Assembly (NCBI GenBank): GCA_035041965.1
Contig: JAPYMA010000248.1
Location: 1-64,000, forward strand
DNA: 64,000 nucleotides
DNA from: Anisakis pegreffii
Lineage: Eukaryota; Nematoda; Chromadorea; Rhabditida; Anisakidae
Direction: 5' to 3'
Shown here: in pieces, positions 26,201 to 37,695 of the stretch
Numbering within the stretch: position 1 is the stretch's first letter
Layout of the letters: each line of letters opens with the position of its first letter
The notes under the pieces: model-generated
The model's database searches: none
What the model was told of the DNA's origin: nothing
Seen by the model: only the letters and a program-made list of their open reading frames with translations
Translations under genes and position numbers: made by a program

Positions 26201-29200
26201 AGTTGGATATGCCCTTCCATGGTTGGTAACATTTAATTTTGTTGTGAACACTCTTTTAGTAGAAACAATTACGTAACTTTTCAATTATTTTTAAGTGACT
26301 TCGCTGAAGATAACATGGTCCATTGTTGTAATCAGTGATAAGTACAGTTGAGAGTCTCGCGTATGATAATATGGAAACTATCAATTAGTATGTTTTAAAT
26401 TAAGATTTTATCGATCGTGGATGTACACCGCGCATGCCTTGGCACGATATACATGCGGTTACGTATGGAAGTAGTGCCCGAGATCTGGCACGTCATTTCA
26501 TACAACGGTGGAATGCTACCAAGGTGATCACTTCATTCCACTGCTTTAATTGCAAAAAACTTTCTAAGTTTTCACATCCGAATCGATCAATCTATTTATT
26601 GTTTTATTCCTTCGTTCATAATTGAATTCGCTGACCACTGGTATATGTTATCTGTCGGTATTTCGTTTTTCTGTAATACTTGAATCGTTTTCAATCGATG
26701 TTCGATTCTATCAAATTCTATGATGCCAGTAAGGGTATTTTTGAAGTTATTTGTTAACTTGGAGTTTTTCGAAACTTGGAAAAAGTAAAATTAATTGTTA
26801 GTTCTGTATGATTTAGACGGAAAAATCGAAAGATGAGAAAGACTATCCATTTTTGTTACCAAAATCTTACGATACAATAAAAGTACCTCGCGTCCTGCAA
26901 ACCATCAGTGAATGCGCTGATGTTCAAGTGCTAAGATCTGTCTCAAATTGGTCAACTCTAATCAATCACACCGAAGACAGCATACAGCAGGTAAGCTGAG
27001 CGTAATTCATTGTGGGTGAATATGCAAGCGAGTTGATTGTCCTCTCTTAGTGAATTTCGATGAAGAAATTCTCAGACTCCAAGCGATTTCGATCTGTTTT
27101 GTTAGATGATTAGCTTTCACCTCCTTTGGTCGAATTTTTCCGCGAAGGGCTATGGAATTGGAATTTTGGAATTTATCAACAGAAGTTCTTCCCATATGAA
27201 GCGATTGCTTTTGTTATACTGTTCCTTCTTAATAAAGTCAGAGCTGTTTCATTTTCTAATTGCATTTAGTATTTGATTGTGAACACTTTTAGAACACGCA
27301 ATTGCTAACTCTGATTGTCAATTTCAACATTCTTACAGGCATACCTCTCATTGATTGCAAACTCCCAACATTGTATTTATATCGAAAATCAGTTCTTTGT
27401 ATCATTAATAAAAAGTACCGAAGTTTATAATGAGATTTGTCGTGTGCTCTGCGATCGAATCAAACGAGCTTATGAGTGAGTTCAAGTTTTGACATTATGA
27501 TGATGATTATGCAACTTATTTCACCTTGTAAAGCCTTTTTGAGAAATATTGTTGTTATTATTTAGTTATTGCAGTTACCGTTGATAATTCTATCACTCAC
27601 ATTTTCCTCATCCAACAAGATCTGGCAGATTGTCTTAAAATATATAAACGTTTATGTGTTGATTCGCGATCTGTTAGAAGTAGACATTGAAAATACCTCT
27701 TATTATTTTAGTCAAGGATTGGAGGAATTTGCAAACTTTTCGTTACTTTCAGTGATAATCAAAAGTTCCGTGTCTATATAGTATTGCCTTTGTTACCCGC
27801 ATTCGAAGGCGATGTCGGTGCACCGGGTGGATCGGCTCTGCAGGCTGTTCTGCACTGGACGTTTCTTTCGTTATCAAAGGGACCACATTCACTCATTGAG
27901 GTCCTCAAGAAACATGTCCCAGATCCGATGAAATATATAAAAGTTTGCTCATTAAGAACATGGGATATTTTATGTGGCAAATTGGTCGGTTTTTGAAATT
28001 ATTTCTTTTTTGAACTGATCTTATCTGTTCGATCATGTATAATCAGAGGTATGAGTGGAGAATTCTTTGGAGAAAAAAGTAATGTGGATTTTTGCGAAGC
28101 AATAGGATTAGGAAATGCCTTCGGTGGCGATGTTGAATTTCATTTAACTAAGTGAAAATGGCGATTATAGAAATAGGTAGCGATTTTTGAGGATATTATC
28201 ATTAGTGACAGCAGTCTTCGGCATTTGAAGACAGCCATTTTCAGTCGAAACCACTTGTCTTTACTTCTGCCACTGTTTAGAAGTTTGCAAACTGAACTGC
28301 TTATTGTTAAAAGTTTGATTTGATTCAATTTCGATTATTTCGATGCTGATTTGTTATTTATCTTTGAAGGTCACCGAATTAGTCTATATTCACTCTAAAT
28401 GTATGATTGTTGATGATAAATATACAATAATCGGATCAGCGAATATCAATGATCGTTCACAATGTGGAAATCGAGATTCTGAAGTAAGTTGTATCAATTT
28501 AAAGGTTTTTTTCCACAAATTGAAGGTTGAGGGTTCAAAGGTTCAAAGCCTCATGTTCAATTAAACTATACCAAAAAAATGGAGGAAATATTTCGTCCTT
28601 CTCAAGAAGATAATGGGTGATGGTGTAGAACGGAGTCTCGATCTGGCTTCTTTACACAAAGCATCTCTAAAGACTGACCTTTTCAATATTGCGTTATTTT
28701 TGTGTTGAACAGTTATTGTTATTTTATTTGGCTGTTGAAACGAGTGCATTTGCTTCAAAATACTCAAATTGAAGGTGTGTATTGTTGTGAAAGACTGTGA
28801 ATTTGTGGATTCAAAAATGAATGGACAGCCCTATAAAGCGGGTAAATATGCGCTCAGCCTTCGTAAACATCTTATGAGCGTTGGTTTTATCTTCATTCGA
28901 AAATTTTATTGTTCCATCGAGTAGTTTGTTTCATTATTATTATTATGCAATCAAATTTCAATTTTTGAAATGAAAATAACTCGAATCAAATTTAAGGAAC
29001 ATTTGGGTTTGTTACCAGAGCAAGCGACCAGGTGGGGAACGCGGCACGATCAGACTGAACCAATTGATCTGGACGATCCCGTTATCGATTCGTTCTTTTT
29101 CGATACGTGGGGTGCGATTGCGAAAAATAACACCGCAATCTTCGAGGAAGTAAATTTTTGTGAAGATTTCTATTTCATATGACTTATATTTAGTGAAAAG

Positions 29201-29797
29201 GAATGTATATATTAGCGATTTCATCTCATGACATGCATTTGCGATTCGGAATCGGAGGAGGTTGTCTCCTCTATTCGACTTTCCTACTGCTGCGTAAACC
29301 GGAGAATCATCAGGCATTATCTGTTTGCGCTTGAGGAAATTCCATTCTCATTTATTTGAGGGAGTTATCGCACTACTTTGAAAAGCAATCGTGGTTATGG
29401 ATCTATTGCAAAAAGTGTGGATATATTTATCAAATTGAATCACTATCACTCAGCTATTAGCTGATATTTCATATAAATAATTCCGTGTAGCTGAGGTTGT
29501 CTACAGAAATGAAATTTGTTTAGTACGCGCAGATAAATTGACTCTTTCAATCGATGATTCGTGAATTTTCAGGTATTCCGAGTGGTTCCAACAAATTTGG
29601 TGGAAACTTTCGAAGAGTTGAATGTCTGGCATTCACAATTACCAATGAACGAATACAGTCCACAGCTAGCTGAAGAGAAATTGAGAGGACTGCGAGGAGT
29701 TCTCGTTGAATTTCCACTGTATTTTCTATTCAAAGCAAATCTCGCACCTGGTTTTGGCTCAAAAGAAGGTTATGTGCCAAGTTCTGTGTTCACATGA
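14220..29797 (+). CDS. pld-1: Phospholipase D (PLD1/2 type), intact copy
   Basis: The enzyme hydrolyses phosphatidylcholine to phosphatidic acid and choline at membranes. I read 27 exons that join in frame to 1423 residues: 14220-14316, 14670-14814, 15105-15233, 16148-16247, 16589-16814, 17549-17566, 18424-18524, 18695-18760, 20074-20241, 20708-20847, 21083-21256, 21317-21473, 21606-21725, 21878-22090, 22420-22831, 23209-23448, 24536-24744, 25687-25850, 26088-26221, 26405-26523, 26817-26990, 27339-27475, 27753-27984, 28370-28483, 28775-28879, 28997-29149 and 29573-29797. A PX domain spans about residues 50-294, split by a serine-rich insert. The PH domain spans about 295-445. HKD1 is HHEKLVIVD (H566, K568, D573) and HKD2 is HSKCMIVDD (H1233, K1235, D1240). 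A Ser/Thr-rich, basic loop of about 340 residues lies between them. PRMPWHD and the C-terminal VPSSVFT match the family. The length is typical of nematode PLD. Exon 6 is only 18 bases. Start codon and exon 1 are the least certain. Confidence 0.93.
17884..17927. repeat. 17-bp inverted repeat in PLD intron 6
   Basis: Arms at 17884-17900 and 17911-17927 match as reverse complements with one difference, around a 10-base loop. The deletion that breaks the second PLD copy ends inside the right arm of this hairpin (equivalent to 17918/17919). Confidence 0.8.
19086..19929. mobile_element. Non-autonomous DNA transposon-like element, PLD intron 8
   Basis: The ends read ACCATTGGTTCTCAT and, inverted, ATGAGAACCATTGGT: a terminal inverted repeat of about 15 bp with one mismatch. 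The interior is shared with copies at 24837-25633, 41930-42729 and 46733-47414. It has no transposase-like frame, so it looks like a MITE or deleted element. The right part (about 19745-19890) differs from the other copies. Confidence 0.65.
22207..22419 (+). repeat. Duplicated 3' splice-site region with palindrome in PLD intron 14
   Basis: The last ~80 bases of the intron, ending GTGATTTCAG at 22419 before exon 15, are preceded by a diverged second copy ending GTGATTTCAG at about 22276, a potential decoy acceptor. Between the copies lies a perfect 32-base palindrome (22289-22320) built from CATGTGATTTATG. I chose the downstream acceptor because only the sequence after it is open up to the exon 15 donor. 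Confidence 0.7.
24837..25633. mobile_element. Non-autonomous DNA transposon-like element, PLD intron 17
   Basis: The element is bounded by TCTAGATCAGTGTTTCTC on the left and an inverted counterpart ending AAGAACCACTTCTCTAGA on the right. A second internal start, TCTAGAACAGTGGTTCC at 25511, shows that the last ~120 bp could itself be a small element with the same ends, nested or joined to the larger one. The homologous intron of the other PLD copy holds the same structure (41930-42729). Confidence 0.7.
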
Positions 29798-32700
29798 ATA
29801 ATCTATTGCTCTTGCTGCTATTTATTCATTTCTTCATGTAATTCATCCACTGAAGTATCATTCATGTACTACTCTATCGTTCTTGTAAAACAACGACGAT
29901 TTGAACATTTGCGTTGATTAATTCGAACGGAATTATGTTTTGGAAAAGGATCTGTAACTAAGAGGGAATTGAACGGAAATTCCTCGATCTCCGGTGAAGA
30001 GATTTTTGTTTTTGGAAAGTGGAAATCGAACCGCCTTCATTTGTCACCCACAAAAAGTTGCAGAAGAATGCGTATCGAAATTGCCCACAGTTATGAATGG
30101 TTCATTGCCTTAATGTTTTAGTGTCTAGAGATAATCACGGTTACAGATCCTCCTTGCAATGTATTTATGTCTGTATTCCATGTGTTTCAGTTATTATTTA
30201 TGACACGATTGTTCAGTAAGCAAACGAATAGTATCGCATGCAATTTCTGCTTAACAAATGTAGAAGAATGGTTTGAAGAAATCTTTTTATAAAACAATAA
30301 TTCTAAGCTCGATCCCACTTTGAGGAAATTTGTTGTTCAGCTGATTTAGTAAGAGTACTCACTATTGAAGACTCCTTCAAATCGAGAGAAGTATTTGATG
30401 AAGCGATGAGAGTCAATCGTGATTCTGCGTGTATTCAAGCAATACCTTATCACTAAACGTTTTTCATCTCAGTTGGTGGAAGTCACCATTGAGAATTTGA
30501 GATAGTTTTCAGTTACGATGAATGGGATGCGCTATGTTTGCTTGACCGTGAATATACTTAGTATTAGATGCTTAAAATTTTGAATTTTGATCGTTAGCGC
30601 ACTCCTTACAATGAAATGTAATGCTTTCCTGGTAGTGTGAAATAATAGTTGAGTCCTGATGAGGTTCTCTCAAGAACATATTTGTTCTTTCGATAGTCCA
30701 AACGAATTTCGATAAGAATATTTTCTCAGACTGATAGTGTAGAGAATTTCATCCCTTATTGCTAGTAATTCTTTCAAATAGATGTTGTTGTATTAATAAA
30801 TCCCCACTGATTGCTTCCACTTGTATTCCACGATATAACTACGACACTTTGGGTCACACTCTCTTCGATCATTTGGTATTAGTTGAGACTGTAACAGCTA
30901 ACAACTCCACAAAATCTGGCTCGAGAGGAGCCTTTAGCTGGAACTCAAGCCAGAGTCGAAGTCTGACTTGCCCTACCCAACCCCTGACCAAGTAAATGTT
31001 CGTAGGTGGAAATCGAGCGCTGAGGAGATGAGGTGATCGAAAGGCGTATCGCATTGAATATTTATGTATATGTATATATTAGTGAGTGAAAATGGCTGAT
31101 TTCAGTCGAGAAAAAAATGGTAAAGTGAGAAGTAGAAGAAATGTGATATTTGCTAGATTGCTTCTTCGAACATTGATATGATTTGTTCAGAATTTCAATG
31201 AATTTTTGATTAATTACTTATATTATATTTGCTTAATAAGCAAAGTATTATTGTTTTCGTCATTTGTCATACACTCGCTAGTTGTATTATTTGTTATCCA
31301 GATCAATGATTTCTAATTGCATAATTTTGTTCTGAGCTGTCTTATTGCCTGGTTTAGAGTCATTCATCGAATTCAGATCGTTGGATGAACGGCGTCCGGT
31401 CGTTTAGGGCAGAACTTGAATTCACATGCTCCCGTCAAAGGGTGATACTCTTAGTACCCAATGGTAGGGAAAGCGAACGAAATTGTTTCGAGAGAACGTG
31501 GTTTATACTGGTGTTTCCGTTGCATGAGTAGTAGAAAGCAACAAAACGTGAGATTGAAATATTTGTTAGTGATCGTCTTCAGAATCTCGGGCGGATAGAA
31601 TGAGAAGGCAAGTCCTATTCCTTGAATCTTCTACCGTTGCGTAGGCCACTCACTGCTTGCGGAAAGGAGTTTGGATGAAATTTGATCAAACTCAATAATT
31701 TTCTAGTGATCAAACTCAATTTCAATTCGCAGTTGCTTCACCATACATGAGTTATGCCCATCTTCCGAATTTTTTCTTAAATATGTATGTTTATCCATCT
31801 GATATTTTTGTTTTGTTTTGTGGAAACACCTTTTTTTCAAACTTTCTAGTCGAACCTCATTCAGTGCGCTTTTTCTGTTGTATTTTTTGTTTTCTATTTC
31901 GGTTTCGCTGTCATATTTCATAAATCGGTTTGTTATTTCATCAGGATGATTGTCACCAACCAATAGTATGTTGTGTATTTGTTTTCGTTTCGAATATTTC
32001 TAGTTTACTTAATTCAATACGTTTATGTTGTAATTTGAAACATTTTACTCGCATAAATATTATTGTTATTGCCTTTACTTATGATTATTTTGGTTTTATT
32101 TTTGTTCGCTTCTGAATTTCATTTGAATTGTTTCCGAATGTTTGTAAATGTTTTCAAATGAAGACAAATGAAATCATTTGCGAATCCTTCGTCTTTGACG
32201 TGAATTTGCAAGAGCACAAACAGGCACACCAATGAACATTTAGCAGCATACATCAGATCACCATTACATCACCGTTCCTATTGCTGACTGTAACAGAAGA
32301 TGCGAACATTTGATCATTACAATATGGAGGTCGATAGATGCTCTATCCAGGGATTATGCGATATCAATAAATAACACTTCACAGATGTTCCATTTTCTTG
32401 AACCTGAAGTGATGTTGTTTAAGAATGGTACCATATAAACAGGTGGAACTAATGCTGTATAAGAGGTGCTGAGAAGAAATGAAGGGACGCAGCAGTAACT
32501 GAATATGATGTACGTTTGTAGTGCTCACAGTTAATATTAATGTGATCGTAGGAGTGAAACAGCACTTTTTACACAAAAGTATATGTCAAATGTCGTCCGT
32601 TATACTGTATGCACATACTTCAAATCACATGAACTTTAAACGCAAATATATTTTAAATCCAATGAGAATGTGACATTTTGACAGCGGTGTACGCATGATA

Positions 32701-33999
32701 TCCTTCAGATCTCTGGAAAATACATCCAAGAGGCATCTATGACCCTTAGAATATATGTACTCACTGGAATACACTTTTTATTACCAATGTGCGATTAAAT
32801 GCAAGAGAAAGGCACGCAATCATCCAACAACTAGGGTCTTTATTAACACATAATAAGTTTTATGCATGATAGTGATGTGTAAATGACTTTATGTGAACAA
32901 AATGAAATGATTTGTGGCAATGATGATGATGACAATGGTATGAAGGGGAGTATATTTGGATTGTGAAATACGATTAACGCAGACGATTGGGTTTGGAGGT
33001 TCCGGGATATCAAACTAGAAGCTGTGATAAGTAGCAAACGTCGGGTGAACAAGGGAATGTATGAGGAGGGATCAACAATTTCCTCGAGATGCTTTGAATT
33101 TCACGAAGATCCAGAGGAGAGCGAGAGTTGTGTAGCTACGAGCCAGAGAATCGTAAGGAACCAATTTCAGTATAATTGCCAAAGATGGAACTGTTATGAT
33201 GATAGATGGATATGATAGTAATGAGATATGAATATGATAAAGTATATAGTTTTCAAGAACAATCTCGTTATGCAGACGTTATAGTTAAAACCGTCCAATT
33301 CACAGTATATTAATTACATCCAATTCATTTGTATTAGAAACTGATTAAACTGCCAATGAATATAAAACAATTGGACCATTAAAAGTAATTCCGAAGAATA
33401 TTCAAAGCGGTATCGTTTGTCGTATTATAATATTCGGTTCTACGCTGACCATATGAAGTTTCACCTGAAGCACTCTTCAAAGGGCACAACTTTTTGCGAT
33501 ATTGCTGACGGTTTTACTTGGCACCTTAAGATCAAGAGGACTTACTGGTAGTTCAATCGTCTTTATAGTGCAAGGCCTCAACAATTCAAACACATCAAAT
33601 TCATATGATAAAATCTCGAAATACTCAGGCTTTCATCGAAACAAAGAAAAAATTGACGGATTGAGACAGAAATTTGCATCTGAAAGCAGGAATTGGGATG
33701 TCAATTGTATGGTTTCATGCAAACAGAAAGATTGATATTCATATCGCTATATTTGACTGATCCCGATGAGATCAAAAAAGCATTGCTTGACAACTGAGGT
33801 TTGCACTTCGGAAATATCCTTACGTTGTTCTATTCTTATCACTGGTCTGACACCAGGAATTTGTGCAAAACCTTCGGTAAAATGGAAGTTCCGTTAGCAG
33901 ATTGGAATTTCTGGTAGTCGTCAACAAGGTTTTCTTTGATTTTCAACGCACTCATTGGTACCTAACAACCGTCTCGGATGTCGCTGTGATAAGGAGAAT

Positions 34000-34920
34000 T
34001 GATACGATTTATCAAAACGTTCTTGTCTAATAATCAATCGTTTGAAGAATTGCAACTTATAGTTTCCAACAATTATTTCCGATACATCAAAAGTGGTGAT
34101 ACAAGCAAGTTGATGATGGGTAGTTTATTAATTTCACCTGGAACTGTAGATAGACACCTTCTGGTCTCGCGCCTACATACAGCTGAACTCGTGCAGACGG
34201 CTGGTCCGTCAATCGAGAGGCAACTGGTTAAACACCGTTCATACCTGTGCAAGCAATCTTGTACCACTGAAATTCAAATGAATCATTGTTGATCTTCAGT
34301 TCTCCTATCAATACAATGGAAAATCAATTATAAGTGTTGAATTGAAGGAGACGTTGTCATTGGTCGTTCTGACGACAACATTCGAACACTGAAATTCAGA
34401 TGAATTTTTTATTTTTAGACATTCGTGACACAAGATCAATGGAATATCAGAAAGAAATGCGGCATATTTTAACGACGAGTGGTTCATTACCTCGGTTACT
34501 TATCGGTGCCACAGTTGCTGTTACGCGATCTGAAAGTTGCTTTCTGATACGTCGAAAGTAATGATATAAACGAGTTAATGATAAGTAGTTTATTAATTTC
34601 ACCTCGATTTATGGATAAACACCCTCTGTGCCTGCGTTCACATACGGCACGACTCGTGCAAAGGCCTCCGCCTATTGAGAAGCAGCTCGATGAACATTGC
34701 CGACGTTGGTACTCGCATAATTCCCGCACTGAGATTCAAATGAATTATTGTTGCTTTTAAGTTCTCCTATTGATATAACGGAACATTAAGATGAATGGAA
34801 GGAGACGCCTTTAGAAACATCATCGGTAATTCTGACCACAACATCCAAACACTGAAAATCCGATGAATTTTTCATCTTCGGACATTAATGGCCAGGAAAT
34901 TCATGTCGTCGTCTCAGTTA
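34000..34920. repeat. Two-copy tandem duplication, period about 465 bp
   Basis: Shared landmarks recur at about 465-bp spacing: TAGTTTATTAATTTCACCT at 34121 and about 34586, then CTCGTGCA, AAATGAAT.ATTGTTG, AGTTCTCCTAT and GGAGACG in the same order. Both copies are open for about 60 codons on each strand, which makes coding in either direction hard to judge; no family is recognised. Confidence 0.65.
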
Positions 34921-35727
34921 TGAGAAGTGGAATATTAGAGGAAATGAACAGATGAGGATGGCTCATTACCTCGATGATTGGTGACCATGATGAGTGGTTC
35001 ATCAACTTGATTGGTTGTCGATGCCACAATTATTGCTGAGAGAGTGATAATAATAATAAGTTTTAATGAGAACAATTTTAAAAGTAATAATAATAGTGAT
35101 AATAACAATAATAATTCAGTCTTCAGTGATAACAATAATCACAAGTTAAAGCTTATGAATGACCAACATAAATCCAAATAAAACGTTGCTGCTAACAATT
35201 ACCTATGAAGAAGTGGAGAGCTACCACGAAAAATATGAAGCGCCACATCAAGATGAAGATAGTTTGGTGAGTGTGTGCACAACAACTGTACACAATAACT
35301 TTTAAAGGATATTTTAAGCAGTATCCTATCTGTTACAGCAGTATCGGAGTCATCTCTAACGCCGATTTTGCGATTGATTCGGCCATTGATGTGGCAGTGC
35401 GTAATCCACTGTTCAGAGATCGACTTAACATTACCATTTCTGCCATCAGATAATCCATTTTACTCGTAAGTCTGTCGCTGATATCAGCAAAATCGAACAC
35501 CACTTCAATTGTATGAGCGAGGTAATCTGTTATCTAGTTTCCGAATTTGCATATGACGCTTTCCATGTCAATATCAACAATGAAAATGTCAAATGCAAAT
35601 TTTTACTATGACAACCATGGCTGATATGAATAATTCCGATATTTTTAGTTAAATTAATTGCAAAAAGATTGAGCTCAAAGTTATTGTGAACATTCAATGC
35701 GCAAGTGCTCTAAAACATTGATGCCAT

Positions 35728-35850
35728 TAGAGGGTGGCCGAACTACCATTCCTGGTTAACTTGGAGGTGTCTGACGGGTAATGGAGGTGATCGGGAAATT
35801 ATTTCTAACGTTATGCACGAAGATATCAAATTATGATAGTCGGACGGGAG
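35728..35850. mobile_element. Fragment of the intronic transposon-like element
   Basis: This short stretch matches the left part of the PLD-intron elements, with an ACTTGGAGGTGTC..ACGGGTAATGGAGG core followed by GGGAAATTA. It lacks the rest of the element. It shows that the family is not restricted to PLD introns. Confidence 0.5.
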
Positions 35851-35859
35851 GCATTAAAT

Positions 35860-36520
35860 GAGGAGATATAGATAATTTCTCAATGATGTGCGTTTTGCCA
35901 TATTCGAGCCAACCGTATCCTCAGGTTTGACTGGTAACTGACACTGTACACCATTCGATCGAGCAGAATCTCTGCATTCAGAAAAATATATATCTTGTCG
36001 AGCGATTTTGCATAGTTGAGGAGCTATAGCTATTTTATTAAAGCTATCTCAAGTAGCGCTGAGGTGCTCATTGATATGCATTTGATCACTATAGATCAAT
36101 GGATGCAATGCAATAGTATAGAAATATAAGTTTTATATATTCAAGCCTACCGTCTTCTCAGGTTTGCCCGGAAACATATTAATGTTTATGCATTGTTCGA
36201 TTGAGCAGAATCTCTATTTTCGGAATATCATATATTTTTCCGAGCAATTATCATTAGATGAGGAGATACAGTTGTTTTCTCAATGTCATACGGTTTGCCA
36301 TCTTCCAGCCTACCATATCCTCAAGTTTGACCGATAACGTATGTATATTTTCACACCATTCGATCCAGCAGAATCTCTGCATTCAAGAAAATATATATTT
36401 TGCCAAGCGACTTTGCTCTCTTGAGGAGCTACAGCTATTTTTCTAAAGCTATCTCAATTAGCGCAGAGGCGCTCATTCACGTTCAATTGATCACTATAAT
36501 TCAATCGTATACATCAATAC
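35860..36520 (-). repeat. Dispersed ~200-bp repeat, three copies
   Basis: Three adjacent, diverged units (about 35860-36120, 36140-36260 and 36280-36520) share GCAGAATCTCTGCATTC, TATATAT, GCGATTTTGCATA and the distal GCTATCTCAA..GCGC.GAGG. The same family occurs in opposite orientation at 51835-52215 and 57480-58340. I see no terminal repeat or coding potential. Confidence 0.7.
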
Positions 36521-37509
36521 AGTGTTAAAGGTGTTGGGATGTTGTTAGTTGAATTATTTACAAACGGAATGTGCTCATTGTGATTGCAAAATTTTGTTGC
36601 GAAAACGCTCTAAAACACACCATATTCAATCGCAGTGTGTTTCTTCTTAAGTTCCCCGCTTTCGCTGGGTTTGTTCATTGGTGTAGCTATTGATAATAAT
36701 ATATTTTATTTAACATTTTTCATTTAATCGTAAGATTTAAGTTATAGTCAATATTATTAGGTAGTTGAAATTGGTCGGGCTCCTCACCGATCTCATCTGA
36801 GGCGTACTGGGTAACGGTTGGAATTGTTTTCTGAATTTTTGGTGAGATCATAGCTGATTAAACTTTTCCGCTGAGATGTTTGTTGGTATCCCAATTCTTG
36901 CTTTCAATCAAAAGTTTTTTTTGCATCAGTTAGTGAAGTTTTTGTGGATTAAAACCTGAATGGTTTAGAAATATATTCAGTGAATGGTATTTTTCTCATG
37001 AAAGTGAGGACGGCTACGGGAACGGTTTGTCAGGGAACCGAGGATATCTTCAGTAACTTTTTTAGAAAAGTTTTATGATATGCTGAGATGCTATTAAAAC
37101 AATGCGATATCTGACAATGGGATCCATATATGCAAATATTTGAACGGCATTCATCCATGTGGCGAAATCAGTGAACATTGATGAACAGTGGATCAAAAAT
37201 CACACAAATATCTCTCGATGCTGTCACAATGAGACGTGCGTTTCTTCTGAAGGTTTTTAGGTTCGTATACGAATAATTGTAATTTTTAGACTGATAATTG
37301 TAATTTAGATTAATAATTCTTTAGATTCATATGTGAATAATTGTGATAACGAATGACTGAGCTTGACTTTTTCTGAAGCAAAACTGTTTAAAAATATTGT
37401 GGCCTCTCAATTTATGGTTTTCTTTGCTTGTTAAACACGTACAATGAATAATTAATCATTCATAAATTCAATGAAATTTTGATCAAATCATATCAATATT
37501 TGAAGAAGC

Positions 37510-37695
37510 CATCTAACAAATATCACAATCTACAGCAGCAGCAAATATCACAATAATATCATATCACAGTCTACGCAATATCAACAGCAATGCAGCAAAT
37601 ATCAAAATATCAAATCGTCAAATATCACAACATCCAGCAAATGAACACGAAATGAACAATATCACATTTCGTTTAACAATATCACATTTCAGTTC
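37510..37695. repeat. Degenerate AATATCACA minisatellite
   Basis: The nonamer AATATCACA and near copies recur irregularly about ten times, mixed with CAGCAGCAAAT. It lies just outside the inner end of the right duplication arm. Confidence 0.6.

Larger units (their letters stand above)
12068..29838 (+). repeat. Left arm of large inverted duplication
   Basis: This segment of about 17.8 kb is repeated in reverse orientation at 37740-51806. The match begins at the outer edge near 12068 (paired with about 51806) and ends some 40 bases past the PLD stop codon (paired with about 37741). Exons are collinear throughout. Coding identity varies by exon from about 77% at protein level (last exon) to about 99% at nucleotide level (exons 25-26). 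The arms differ in length because the right arm carries several deletions. Confidence 0.93.

Noticed and set aside
25865..26232. Minus-strand frames of 94 and 77 codons, also conserved at 41342-41697
   Set aside because: They are antisense to PLD exon 19 and intron 18. Their conservation is explained by the near-identical tract between the arms.
29012..29317. 101-codon minus-strand frame conserved at 38252-38560
   Set aside because: It is antisense to PLD exon 26 and intron 26 within the other conversion-like tract; no separate gene is needed.
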